Positions 43,375 through 54,974 of a DNA stretch of 64,000 nucleotides are shown here, one piece after another (the stretch's first letter is position 1; every line of letters begins with the position of its first letter). Location: the NCBI GenBank assembly GCA_027493405.1, contig JAOSKV010000047.1, forward strand, positions 62,001 to 126,000, given 5' to 3'. Source of the DNA: FEB-22 sp003105195 (lineage in GTDB: Bacteria; Pseudomonadota; Alphaproteobacteria; Rhizobiales; Xanthobacteraceae). The position numbers were made by a program, and so were the translations under genes. The notes beneath the pieces were generated by a model. That model searched no databases. It had not been told where the DNA came from and saw only the letters and a list, made by a program, of their open reading frames with translations.

Positions 43375-44169
43375 TCAGGAGACGAGCCGGCCGTCCCCCT
43401 CCCGCCCGGCGAGGCCGCGCGGCGCGGGTGCGCCCGTCGCCGGCCCATGGCGCGCGACCCGGAGGTCCGGGATCCGGCTGAATTGCGCCTTGAGGATCCG
43501 GTAGCAGGGGCAGGCCGCGCCCTCGAGCCGGCCGCGGTCGACGATCGTGATCGCGCCACGCGCCCGGCGCAGCAGGCCGCGGCGCTCCAGCGAGGCGACC
43601 GTCTGCGTCACCGTGGCGCGCCGCACGCCGAGCATGCGCGAGAGCGTGTCCTGGGTCAGCGCCAGCCGGCTCTCGCCGCAGCGGTCGCTCGCCATCAGGA
43701 GCCATCGGGCGAGGCGCTGCGTCACGTGATGGCGCGCGTTGCAGGCTCCGACCTGCGAGGCCTGCAGCAGGACCAGGTGGGCGTAGTCGAGGAGGTGGGC
43801 GCGCAGCGTGGGGCTTTCGTTCATGGCGTCCGCCAGGTCCTCGCGCCGCATGCGCAAGGCGGAGCCGCCCAGATGCACGATGCGGCGATGGCGTGACACG
43901 GCGGCGCCGAGCACGGCCGGAGCTCCCGCCAGCCCTTCGCGACCGACCAGCCAGGCTTCGACCAGCTGGCCCTCGCCGACATCGGTCAGCACGGAGACGA
44001 GGCCCTGCTCGACGAAATAGACATGGGCGAGCGGCGTCCGGGGGTGGTGCAGCACGCGGCTCGCTTTGAGGGGCACGCGCTCCAGCGCCGGCCTCATCAG
44101 GTCGTAGTCGCCGCGCGGCAGAGCGCGCAGCAGCTCGTTGGTCGTGTGGCCGGGCGCTTGATCCAGCAT
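43375..44169 (-). CDS. Crp/Fnr family transcriptional regulator
   Basis: Regulator of 264 residues with an N-terminal cyclic-nucleotide-binding-type beta-roll (LAHVYFVEQGLVSVLTDVGE, VGREGLAGAPAVLG) and a C-terminal Crp-type helix-turn-helix (LALTQDTLSRMLGVRRATVT, TVASLERRGLL). There are no N-terminal Fe-S cysteines, so it is not a classical Fnr. A C-terminal CPCYRILKAQF stretch and a basic tail extend it beyond the usual length. It is convergent with the oxidase operon. Ribosome-binding site AAGGGGAG before ATG 44167-44169. Confidence 0.85.
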   Translation of the reverse strand: MLDQAPGHTTNELLRALPRGDYDLMRPALERVPLKASRVLHHPRTPLAHVYFVEQGLVSVLTDVGEGQLVEAWLVGREGLAGAPAVLGAAVSRHRRIVHLGGSALRMRREDLADAMNESPTLRAHLLDYAHLVLLQASQVGACNARHHVTQRLARWLLMASDRCGESRLALTQDTLSRMLGVRRATVTQTVASLERRGLLRRARGAITIVDRGRLEGAACPCYRILKAQFSRIPDLRVARHGPATGAPAPRGLAGREGDGRLVS

Positions 44170-44391
44170 CGTCGCGCTCCCCTTCGCTGCAGATCTCCTG
44201 GGCTCGGCCCGCGCGGCTTCCGCTCACGGACTGTTTCGCACCACCCGAATTCTTGAGGGCTGCTCAAGGAACAATGAACGGATGGAGCCGCCGTTCCCAG
44301 CGACGCCCGGAAAACGCGGAGTTCCGCTGCGGCGAATTGTCGAGCCGTGACGCTCCCACCCGCGCGGCGGGGAACCAGACGCGATGAAGCA

Positions 44392-44409
44392 CCCTCCGCT
44401 TGCGCGGAG
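44392..44409 (-). terminator. Candidate hairpin downstream of BA14K gene
   Basis: CCTCCGC (44392-44398), loop TTGC, GCGGAGG (44403-44409): a perfect 7-bp GC-rich stem located 29 nt after the minus-strand BA14K stop. The following minus-strand bases are only weakly T-rich, so intrinsic termination is possible but not certain. Confidence 0.4.
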
Positions 44410-44437
44410 GATGCTCCAATCGTCGTCGGTTTCGGGG

Positions 44438-44809
44438 TCAGCGGCAGGGGTGCCGGCGGCCGTCGTAGCCGAGATAGGTGCCGGAGGCCGGATCGAACGA
44501 GCGGTACTTCGCCGAGCAGTAGGCGAGCCAGTCGTGGCGGGACTGGGCCTGCTGCGACGCAATGGCTCCGCCGATGATGGCGCCGGCCGCGAAGCCGCCC
44601 AGGGCCGGGCCCCAGCCGCGGTCACGGTGACGATAGTGGCGATGGCGCCAGCGGCGATATTGCACCTGCTGGACCTGCGCCCGCCCGACCTCGGCGTTCG
44701 CCAGCGCGGAGGCGCCGCGCCAGGACTGGGCCGAAGCGGGACCGGGGGCGGCCGCGAGGCCGGCGGCCACCACGAGGGATCCTGCCAGTGCGGTCAACTT
44801 GAAACGCAT
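44438..44809 (-). CDS. BA14K-family secreted protein
   Basis: Protein of 123 residues. There is a signal peptide (LTALAGSLVVAAGLAAAPGP), a His/Arg/Tyr-rich middle (RRWRHRHYRHRDRGWG), a glycine-rich hydrophobic segment (LGGFAAGAIIGGAIASQQAQ), and the BA14K signature HDWLAYCSAKYRSFDPASGT with YLGYDGRRHPC at the end. BA14K proteins are typical of Rhizobiales and are thought to be envelope lectin-like antigens. Start ATG 44807-44809 with AAGGAGA upstream. Confidence 0.88.
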   Translation of the reverse strand: MRFKLTALAGSLVVAAGLAAAPGPASAQSWRGASALANAEVGRAQVQQVQYRRWRHRHYRHRDRGWGPALGGFAAGAIIGGAIASQQAQSRHDWLAYCSAKYRSFDPASGTYLGYDGRRHPCR

Positions 44810-44842
44810 TCCATTCTCCTTCTCTTGTCCTAAAGGGGTGAG

Positions 44843-45133
44843 CTAGCGGCGACCGCGTCGGTCGTGGCGCCGGTGCCAGCGCGGCTTGTCGTAGCGCCAA
44901 TGCGGCGCCTGCCACGCGCGCGAACGAGACCGCCAGTGGCGGCGCTGCCCGTGACAACGGCGGTTCCAGCGCGGCCCGTGGCAATGCCAGTAGCGGCGCC
45001 AGTGCACCTGCGTCGTCATCGGCGTCTCGGCCGCCCGGGCGAGGCCCGCGGGCTGCGACGCCGGCCCGGCGGTCGCGGCGCCGGGCAGCAGAAGGCCGGC
45101 GGCAAGCGCCAATCCGTAAACGGTGAGTCGCAT
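44843..45133 (-). CDS. Small secreted His/Arg/Trp-rich protein
   Basis: Protein of 96 residues with a signal peptide (LTVYGLALAAGLLLPGAATA) and a mature part dominated by W, H and R (VHWRRYWHCHGPRWNRRCHG, KPRWHRRHDRRGRR). Two cysteines are present. It has a composition like the middle of the neighbouring BA14K protein but no BA14K motif. Ribosome-binding site AGGAGCA before ATG 45131-45133. A surface or metal-binding role would be a guess. Confidence 0.65.
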   Translation of the reverse strand: MRLTVYGLALAAGLLLPGAATAGPASQPAGLARAAETPMTTQVHWRRYWHCHGPRWNRRCHGQRRHWRSRSRAWQAPHWRYDKPRWHRRHDRRGRR

Positions 45134-45341
45134 GGGTTGCTCCTTCCTGACGAGCGGCAACCCGCCGTGCGTCCTGCTGTTCCGGCGGGCCGTGCGGTAG
45201 CGCACCGACTTACGGGCGATTGCCAGGTCGGGGCCGCCGGGCTGCGGCACGATTTCGCGCGGGCCGGGCGATCCGCGAGGCCGCGAGCGCGTTGTCTGCA
45301 TGCGCGGTCAATTCGCGTGATGCAGCTTGGGAGGGGAGACG

Positions 45342-46061
45342 ATGCTGGGATTCACTTCGGCTGTGCGCGGGCTGTCGATCGAGGCGACCGACGGCGCCAT
45401 CGGCGAGGTCGAGGATGTGTATTTCGACGATCAGAGCCGCGACCTGCGCTGGTTCCTCGTCGATCTCGGCAGCTGGCTGACCGGGCGGCGCGTGCTCCTA
45501 CCGGCGTCGCATCTCGTGCTCGACGCGGCGAAATCCGTGATCCGTGCCGAGCTTGCCCGCACGCAGATCGAGAATGGCCCGCGTGCCGACGCGCATCGGC
45601 CGGTGTCGCGGCAGATGGAGATGTCGATCTACGGCTATTACAACTGGGCGCCGTATTGGGGCGCTCCGACGCTCGCACCCGGCGTTCGGCAGCCGTCCCC
45701 GCTCGGCCTCGTCCCGCCGCCCGGGGCCGGCGTGGGCGGCGTCCTGCGGACGGGACCCCAGCTGCGCGAGGACGACGACCCGCATCTGCGCAGCGCCGAC
45801 GAGGTGGTGGGATACTATGTGCGGGCGCAGGACGGCCCGCTCGGCCATATCGAGGATCTCCTGATCAGCCCGGACCCGTGGTCGGTCGCCGCCCTGGTGA
45901 TCGACACCAAGAACTGGTGGCCGGGCCGGAAGGTGGTGCTCGATACCGACGTGCTGCTCGGATTCTCCTGGGGCGAGCGGCTGGTGGAGCTCAAATGCAA
46001 CCGCAGCCAGATCAAGGAATCGCCGGAATACGACCCGCGCGAGGCTTCACTGACGCGATAG
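45342..46061 (+). CDS. PRC-barrel domain protein with two barrels
   Basis: Cytoplasmic protein of 239 residues with two PRC-barrel units: residues 5-75 (SIEATDGAIGEVEDVYFDDQ, LVDLGSWLTGRRVLLP) and 150-225 (GYYVRAQDGPLGHIEDLLIS, WPGRKVVLDTDVLLGFSWGE). A Pro/Gly-rich linker separates them. PRC-barrels occur in RNA-processing and photosynthetic reaction-centre proteins; the stand-alone double-barrel form in Rhizobiales is uncharacterised. Start ATG 45342 follows GAGGGGAG. Confidence 0.82.
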   Translation: MLGFTSAVRGLSIEATDGAIGEVEDVYFDDQSRDLRWFLVDLGSWLTGRRVLLPASHLVLDAAKSVIRAELARTQIENGPRADAHRPVSRQMEMSIYGYYNWAPYWGAPTLAPGVRQPSPLGLVPPPGAGVGGVLRTGPQLREDDDPHLRSADEVVGYYVRAQDGPLGHIEDLLISPDPWSVAALVIDTKNWWPGRKVVLDTDVLLGFSWGERLVELKCNRSQIKESPEYDPREASLTR

Positions 46062-46084
46062 GCAGCCGGCTGGACCGCCTTCGC

Positions 46085-46999
46085 TCAGGCGCGCGCGCGA
46101 TCCTCGCGATAGCACCCGCGCTCGATCTCCTCGATGAGCGGCGGCCCTTTCGGGTCCCAGCCGAGCATGCGGCGGGCCTTCACGGAGGTGACGCGGCTGT
46201 TCGAGCCGTAGCTCGTCACGGCGCCGATGCCCAAGGCGGCGACGGCCTCGTCGAGCGGCCAGTCCTTCGTCTCGTCGCCGAGACCGAGAAGCCGGCCGAC
46301 CGCCGCCGCCATGGACTTCCAGGAGGCCTCGCCGTTCTCGGCGAAGAACAGCGAGCAGGCGGGAGCCCTCTCGAGCGCCAGCAGATAGAGGTCCACCACG
46401 TCGTCGATGTGCACGTGCGACCAGACGTTCAGGCCGCGGCCGACGTGGCGCGGGACGCCGTGCCGGCGCGCGATCTCGATCAGCCGGGGGAGCTGCACGC
46501 TGTGCGGATTGAGGCCGCGTCCGCGTCCGTAGATCAGCGTCGGGCGGATCACGACGCTGCGGATGCCGCGATGCGCGGCCGCGAGCACCATGCGCTCGAT
46601 GGCGAGGCGCAGCAGCCGCTCGGGCAGCGGCTCGCAGGGCGTGTCCTCGTTGAACACGGCCGCGGAGTGCTCTCCGGCCGCGCGGTCGGCGACCACGCTC
46701 GAGCCGCTGGTGTGGATGAGCGGCTTTCCGGAGCCGGCGAGCGCCTCGAGGAGCGCGTGCACGACGAGGGATTCGTCGGAGTCCGCGGCGTTGATCACGG
46801 CATCGGCGCGCGCCGCCGCCGCCTTGACGGCCGCCGAATCCGCGAGGCTGCCCGGCACCGGCTCGATGCCGGCCTGCCGCAGCCGCGCGGCCTTGTCCTC
46901 GGAGCGCACCAGGCCGAGGACCTCATGGCCGGCGGCGACCAGGCTCGCCGCGATCGATCCGCCGATATAGCCGCTCGCGCCCGTGATGAAGATCTTCAC
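46085..46999 (-). CDS. NAD(P)-dependent epimerase/dehydratase-like SDR protein
   Basis: Extended short-chain dehydrogenase of 304 residues. The Rossmann motif TGASGYIGGSIAASL is at the N-terminus (GxxGxxG). HTSGSSVVAD is in the position of the catalytic Ser region, and VVIRPTLIYGRG and VWSHVHIDDVVDLYLLALE are typical of the atypical/extended SDR group. The usual YxxxK is not obvious, so a binding rather than catalytic role is possible. Start GTG 46997-46999 with GGGGGA upstream. It is convergent with the PRC-barrel gene. Confidence 0.85.
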   Translation of the reverse strand: MKIFITGASGYIGGSIAASLVAAGHEVLGLVRSEDKAARLRQAGIEPVPGSLADSAAVKAAAARADAVINAADSDESLVVHALLEALAGSGKPLIHTSGSSVVADRAAGEHSAAVFNEDTPCEPLPERLLRLAIERMVLAAAHRGIRSVVIRPTLIYGRGRGLNPHSVQLPRLIEIARRHGVPRHVGRGLNVWSHVHIDDVVDLYLLALERAPACSLFFAENGEASWKSMAAAVGRLLGLGDETKDWPLDEAVAALGIGAVTSYGSNSRVTSVKARRMLGWDPKGPPLIEEIERGCYREDRARA

Positions 47000-47087
47000 G
47001 CCGTCCCCCGGTGCCGGTTCTCGACCGGCACCCTTTACCCGCCTGGGCGGGGACGCGACAATCCTTCCGGGATGGGCCCGGCGGGGC

Positions 47088-47531
47088 CTAGGCGCGGGCC
47101 GCCTGCAGGGCCGCTTCGGCTCCGCTCGCGTCATGCGGGACGTTCTGGTAGTCGCCGCGTATCGCCTTCAAGGCTTGGCGCTCCTCCTCGATCTCGTAGG
47201 AGGTACGGAAGCCGAGGCGCCGCAGGACCGGCACGGGCGGACACCAGCCCTGCACGGCGTGCTGGAACAGGAAGGCCGTGACCAGGGCCGGAAGGGCGAG
47301 CCAGTAGGGGTGGACGAAGAAGCCGAGCGCGACGCCGACGAAGGCGAGGGTCGCGGCGTTCGCCTCGATGGCGCGCTCGATGTCCCACTCGCGATCGAGC
47401 TCCTGCAGGCGCCGGGGAATCGCGGCCCTGTCGCGACCGTAGTACCGGACCCGCTCCGCGGTCTCCTCACGGATGCGCCGGTTGACGTCTTCGCTGGTAT
47501 GTGCGGGAACGCGGTCGCGGGTGTTCGGCAT
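47088..47531 (-). CDS. DUF2892-type membrane protein
   Basis: Protein of 147 residues. A charged N-terminal half (NRRIREETAERVRYYGRDRA) precedes a DUF2892 helix pair (NAATLAFVGVALGFFVHPYW, LALPALVTAFLFQHAVQGWC) with Cys-Pro-Pro (GWCPPVPVLRRLGFRTSYEI). DUF2892 proteins often accompany rhodanese and sulfide/persulfide genes. Here the divergent neighbour is a persulfide-dioxygenase-like hydrolase 135 nt away, so a role in sulfur handling is plausible. Confidence 0.82.
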   Translation of the reverse strand: MPNTRDRVPAHTSEDVNRRIREETAERVRYYGRDRAAIPRRLQELDREWDIERAIEANAATLAFVGVALGFFVHPYWLALPALVTAFLFQHAVQGWCPPVPVLRRLGFRTSYEIEEERQALKAIRGDYQNVPHDASGAEAALQAARA

Positions 47532-47666
47532 GCGTGAGGCTCCGCGCCGACAACGCGCGAATGCACGGTTTGTTCGCCCGGTCTCCGGCGCGGGAAATCT
47601 CGCCCGGCACGTCGCCTTGGTGGACGGCTGATGCATTGAAGCTCTCGGCAGCAGGAGGACGACCGA

Positions 47667-48566
47667 ATGGAATTGCGAGACCCCAGCGTCCGACGGCCCA
47701 CGGTGGCCGCATTCTTCGAGCCGCGGACGTCCAGCGTGCAGTACGTGGTGGCGGATCCCGCCACCCGGGACTGCGCGATCATCGACCCGGTACTCGATTT
47801 CGACCCGAATTCGGGGGCGACCGCGACGCATTCGGCCGATGCGCTGCTGGCTCACATCCGGCAGGAGGGGTACCGGCTGCGCTGGATCGCCGACACGCAT
47901 CCGCATGCCGATCATTTCTCGGCGGCGGGCTATCTACGGGACAAGACCGGCGCGCCGACCGCGATCGGCGAGAAGGTGACGGAGGTGCAGGCGCTCTGGA
48001 ACCGAATCTACAATAGCGACGTGCCGGCCGACGGTTCGCAATGGGACCGCCTTCTGTCCGACGGTGAGCGCTTCGAGATCGGCAGCCTGGCCGGGGAGGT
48101 GCTGCTGACGCCGGGACACACCCTGGCCTCGGTCGCGCTGCGGATCGGCGATGCCGCCTTTGTCCACGACACGCTGTTCATGCCTGACGGCGGGACCGCC
48201 CGGGCGGACTTCCCGGGCGGCAGCGCGCGCGTCTTGTGGCGCAGCATCCAGCGGCTCCTGGCGCTGCCCGACGATACCCGCCTGTTCACGGGCCACGACT
48301 ACTGCCCGGGCGGGCGCGCGCCGCGCTGGGAGAGCACGGTCGCGCAGCAACGCGCCGGGAACATCCACCTCAAGAAGGTCGGGAACGAGGAGGAGTTCGT
48401 GCGGCTGCGGGAGGCGCGCGACCGCGAGCTGCCGCTGCCGCGGCTGATGCTGGCCGCGCTGCAAGTGAACATCCGCGGCGGGCGCCTGCCGGAGCCGGAG
48501 GCGGACGGCAGGCGCCACCTGAAGATCCCCCTCGACGCCATGCCGGGCGTGCCCTGGGCCGAGTAG
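47667..48566 (+). CDS. MBL-fold hydrolase, persulfide dioxygenase-like
   Basis: Metallo-beta-lactamase-fold protein of 299 residues with the metal motif DTHPHADHFSAAGYLRDKTG (about residue 78), LLTPGHTLASVALRIGD (His), FVHDTLFMPDGGTARADFPG (Asp) and LFTGHDYCPGGRAPRWE (His). The order and spacing match Blh/ETHE1-like persulfide dioxygenases and glyoxalase-II relatives. It would oxidise glutathione persulfide in the cytoplasm. The divergent DUF2892 gene fits a sulfide-response pair. Ribosome-binding site AGGAGGA before ATG 47667. Confidence 0.88.
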   Translation: MELRDPSVRRPTVAAFFEPRTSSVQYVVADPATRDCAIIDPVLDFDPNSGATATHSADALLAHIRQEGYRLRWIADTHPHADHFSAAGYLRDKTGAPTAIGEKVTEVQALWNRIYNSDVPADGSQWDRLLSDGERFEIGSLAGEVLLTPGHTLASVALRIGDAAFVHDTLFMPDGGTARADFPGGSARVLWRSIQRLLALPDDTRLFTGHDYCPGGRAPRWESTVAQQRAGNIHLKKVGNEEEFVRLREARDRELPLPRLMLAALQVNIRGGRLPEPEADGRRHLKIPLDAMPGVPWAE

Positions 48567-48579
48567 CGGCAGGCGACGG

Positions 48580-51500
48580 CTAGGCCGCGGCGCTGAGCGC
48601 GGTCTCGAGACGGGCGAGCATCGCGGGGATTTCGCGCGCCGGCCGCGGGGTGCTGAACAGGAACCCTTGCGCTTCGGTGCAACGCTCGGCGCGCAGATGG
48701 GCGAGCTGCTCGACGGTCTCCACGCCCTCGGCCGTGGTCGACATGCCGAGGCTGCCGGCGAGGTCGATCACGGCGCGGACGATCGCGAGCGTGTCCGGCC
48801 GCTCGGTGATGTCCTGGACGAAGGAGCGGTCGATCTTGATCTTGTCGAAGGGGAACTTGCGCAGGTAGCTGAGGCTCGAATAGCCGGTGCCGAAATCGTC
48901 CATCGCGATGCGCACGCCGAGGCGGCGCAGCCCGATGAGCACCGACAGGGTCTCCTCGATGTCCTCGATCAGCACCGCTTCCGTGATCTCCAGCTCGAGC
49001 CGCGCAGCCGGAAGGTCGGAAGCGCCGAGCGCAGCGATGACGTCGAGCGCGAGCGCGTGGTTCCGGAACTGGAGCGGCGAGAGGTTGACCGCGACCTTGA
49101 GCGGCGCCGGCCAGGTCTTCGCCTCGGCGCAGGCCTCGCGCAGCACCCAGGCGCCGATCTGGTTGACGAGGCCGATGTCCTCGGCGAGCGGCACGAATTC
49201 GGACGGCGGGACCAGGCCGCGCTCGGGGTGGCGCCAGCGAAGCAGCGCCTCGAAGCCGCTCACGGAGCGCGAGCCGAGATCGATCAGCGGCTGGTAGAAG
49301 AGCTCGAGCTCGCCGCGCGGCAGCGCCTCTCGCAAGTCGAGCTCGAGGGCGCGGCGGGCCTGGATGCGGGCGTGCATGTCGGGCTCGAAGAAGCGATTGG
49401 TGTTGCGACCGTCGGACTTCGCGCGATAGAGCGCGAGATCCGCGGCATGGAGCAGCTGGTCGCCGACGCGGCCGTCGAGCGGCGCGATCGCGATGCCGAT
49501 GCTGGTGCCGATAACCACCTGCTGGCCGACGAGCTCGTAGGGCCTGCTGATCGCGTCGATGATGCGCCGCGCCAGCGTGGACGCGCCCGCCGGCTGCTCG
49601 CGGCCGACCTGGACGATCGCGAACTCGTCGCCGCCGAGCCGCGCCAGGATGTCGCCCGGCTCGATGCAGGCGCGCAACCGCGCCGACACGATCTGCAGCA
49701 GCGCATCGCCCACCGGGTGGCCGAGCGTGTCGTTGACCGCCTTGAAGCGGTCGAGGTCGAGACAGAACACGGCGAGCTGCTCGCCGCCCTCGGTGCGCGC
49801 GAGCGCCTCGTCCATCGCGGCGCGGAAGCGCACGCGGTTGGGCAGGTCGGTGAGAGCATCGTGATGCGCGAGATGGGCGATCTGCGCCTCCGCCCTGCGG
49901 CGCTGTGTGATGTCCTCGTGGATCGCGACCCAGCCGCCGCCGGGCATCGGCTGGTGCGCGATCGAGATGACGTGGCCGCTGCGCTGCTCGACGGTCCACA
50001 CGCGCGCTGACCCGTCGCCGGCGCTTGCGACCCGGGCGTCGATGAAGTCGCTGTCCCCGACCGGACCGCGCCGGCCGCCCGCAAAGGCGAGCAGGATCTC
50101 GCGCAGGGACGTGCCCGGCCGCGTCAGCTCGGCCGGCAGGTCGTAGATCTCGGCATAGCGCGCGTTGCAGACGATCAGCCGCTGCTCGCGGTCGAACATC
50201 GAGAGACCGTGCCGCATGTTCTCGATCGCGGCATTGAGCCGCTCGTTCTGCACGCGGATCTCCTCCTCGGAGGCCGCGATCAGCCGGCGGCGCGCGTCGG
50301 CGAGCTCGGCCACCATGCCGTAGAAGGACTGCGACAGCGCGCCGATCTCGTCGTGGCGCGCCATCAGCGCCGTGTCGGGCTCGATGTCGAGCGTGCCGCT
50401 CGAGCCGATGCCGACGGCATCCTGCGTGAGTCGGCCGATCGGTCCCGTGATACGGCGGGCCGTGAAGCCGCCGAGCTGGATCGCGATCAGCAGCGAAAGC
50501 AGGATCGCCCCGGCGATCACGGTTCCGGCCTGGAGAACGGCGTCCCGGGCATCGACGGCGGCCGAAGTGTTGATCGTGCGCACCTCGCGCTGCACGTTCT
50601 CGAGCAGCGCGAGGTAGCTCGTCTCGATGCGCTCGAGCGTCCGGTGGCCGGTGTCGAGCTCCGCGCGCGCGCGCAGGGCCTCACGCAGCACCGTGAAGTA
50701 GCCGGCCGGTCCCGTGAGCTTCGCCTCGAACTCTGCGAAGCCGTCGCGGATCTCGGCGAGCTCGGCCCGTCCTTGAACGGCGCCGAGCTGCGCGGCGAGC
50801 CGGCCGGCGATCACCTTGACCGAGTTGAACGCGGTGAGCGCGCGGATCTCGGGCATGGTCAGCTTGTCCGGATCCGTCTCGGGCAGCGTCATGTGCACGC
50901 TCTCGCGCACGCGATCGGCCTCCCGCACCAGCTTGTAGATGTCGTGAAGGGCCTCGAAGGCCCGGGTGGCACCGTCGGCGATCGCGGCGCCATAGGCCGC
51001 GACGGCGGACTGGCGCGCCTCGATCTGGAGCCGCGACTCCTCGGCGAGCCTCGCGCCCTGCGCTTCGATGCCGACCGCGAGCAGCGCCATCACGGTCTCG
51101 AGACGGCGCCGCGCGGACTCGAACTCGCCGACGCGTGCACGCACCAGCGCCGTGGCGATGCCCTCGCGCCGATAGGCGGCGAGCGCGTCGCGGGTCGTGC
51201 TGATGAATTCCAGCCGCCGCAGGGCGGCCTCCTCGATCGGCACGGCGATGCCGGAATGGCTGGCGAGGGAGCGCAGCCGGGCGACGTGCCGCTCGCCGGA
51301 CTGCGCCAGTCGCTCGAGCTCGGCCTCGATCTCGTCGAACGGACGCTTGTGCTGCACCGCCTCGTGGAAGGTCGCGCGCACGCGCTGGGCATGGTCCATG
51401 AGGCGATGCTTTCGACCAGCAGCGGCGAGGTGCGGTCGGTGAAGACCGACACGGTGGTTCCGATGCGGTCGACGAAGACGAGCCCGACCAGGCCGCACAG

Positions 51501-51596
51501 GGCGGTCAGCAGCGCCATGGCCAGGAACGCCAGCATCAGCTTCGGGAGAAGCTTCAGCTTGGGCAGGCTGAGGCGCGCGCGCAGGCCGACGGGCAT
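48580..51596 (-). CDS. Membrane-bound HAMP-PAS-GGDEF-EAL protein (apparent frameshift)
   Basis: One protein of about 1005 residues if one base is added to GG at 51402-51403. It starts MPVGLRARLSLPKLKL with a transmembrane helix (LMLAFLAMALLTALCGLVGL). A large helical periplasmic sensor (about 60-370) and a second helix with HAMP (VIAGAILLSLLIAIQLGGFT) follow. Next come a PAS-like region (MRHGLSMFDREQRLIVCNAR), GGDEF (RLGGDEFAIVQVG), and EAL (GFEALLRWRHPERGLVPPSE, LELEITEAVLIEDIEE, MDDFGTGYSSLSYLRKFPFD). Both catalytic motifs look intact, so it could make or degrade cyclic di-GMP. It resembles the truncated protein at 1-1541 only in its output domains. Confidence 0.87.
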
Positions 51597-51789
51597 GAAC
51601 CGGCTCCGGCCGATCCTGCCGGCTCGCGGACGGAGCGGCGGGCGGCGTGGGTTCGCCGCAGACTGCCGCGAAAAGCATCAATGCCGCGTTAGCACCTGTG
51701 AAATCACCTATGGCGTACGCGGCATGCCGGACGCGTGCTTAACGGGACCCTAACGGCCGGCGCGACGCATCGGCCGGAGACGGCCGCGC

Positions 51790-54210
<2,421 letters not shown>

Positions 54211-54262
54211 GGCGGCTCCGTTCCGGCTTGCAACCTATACCCAGTAGGGGTATATAGCGCAC

Positions 54263-54538
54263 ATGAACCCGAAAGCCAAGACCTCTGTGCTCAACCGGCT
54301 GCAGCGGATCGAAGGCCAGGTGCGCGGGCTCGCGCGCATGGTCGAGGAGGACCGCTACTGCATCGACGTGGTCACGCAGATCTCGGCCGCGCGCGCGGCG
54401 CTGCGCCGCGTCGAGGAGGAGATCCTGCGCGACCACGTGGCGCACTGCGTCGAGCACGCGATCGCGAGCGGCGACAAGGCCGACCAGCGGCAGAAGGTGA
54501 GCGAGCTGATCGATGTCATCGCGCGCACGCACCGGTGA
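54263..54538 (+). CDS. csoR: CsoR-type copper-sensing repressor
   Basis: Regulator of 91 residues of the DUF156/CsoR family: KTSVLNRLQRIEGQVRGLAR at the N-terminus. The Cu(I) ligand set Cys-His-Cys can be followed as YCIDVV (Cys) and RDHVAHCVE (His, Cys). It would bind the promoter shared with copA and be released by Cu(I). It is divergent from copA by 52 nt, the expected context. Sensing of another metal or persulfide cannot be excluded from sequence alone. Confidence 0.88.
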   Translation: MNPKAKTSVLNRLQRIEGQVRGLARMVEEDRYCIDVVTQISAARAALRRVEEEILRDHVAHCVEHAIASGDKADQRQKVSELIDVIARTHR

Positions 54539-54962
54539 GAAGGCCCGCAAGCGGGCTTCCACGGCACGCAAGACGTCGCCGCAGCGGCGGACTTTGATCC
54601 GCGTCAAGCGCGCCTACGACCCGCCGGAGGCGGAGGACGGGATCCGGATCCTGATCGACCGGCTGTGGCCGCGCGGCGTGACGAAGGCGAAGCTCGCGGC
54701 CGACGCCTGGCCGCGAGCGCTCACGCCGAGCACGGCCTTGCGCAAGTGGTACCGGCACGATGCGGCGCAGTTCCCGGAGTTCCGCCGCCGCTATCTTGCC
54801 GAGCTGGCCGGGCACGAGGCGGAGCTCGCGGAGCTGCGCAAGCTGGTCAGAGGCAAGAGGGCGACGCTGGTGACCGCCACGCGCGCGCTCGACTGCAGCC
54901 ACGCACAGGTGCTGCGCGAGGTGCTCGCCGGCAAGGCACGTGCGGGAAGCGTGCGGAGCTGA
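54513..54962 (+). CDS. DUF488 family protein
   Basis: Protein of up to 149 residues with the DUF488 signature KRAYDPPEAEDGIRILIDRL, WPRGVTKAKLAADAWPRALT and RKWYRHDAAQFPEFRRRYL. Function unknown. Two starts are possible: ATG 54513, which overlaps csoR by 26 nt and adds a basic tail, or TTG 54594-54596, which gives the usual short N-terminus (LIRVKRAYDPPEAEDG). The overlap suggests co-transcription with csoR. Confidence 0.8.
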   Translation: MSSRARTGEKARKRASTARKTSPQRRTLIRVKRAYDPPEAEDGIRILIDRLWPRGVTKAKLAADAWPRALTPSTALRKWYRHDAAQFPEFRRRYLAELAGHEAELAELRKLVRGKRATLVTATRALDCSHAQVLREVLAGKARAGSVRS

Positions 54963-54974
54963 CGTCGAAGCAGG

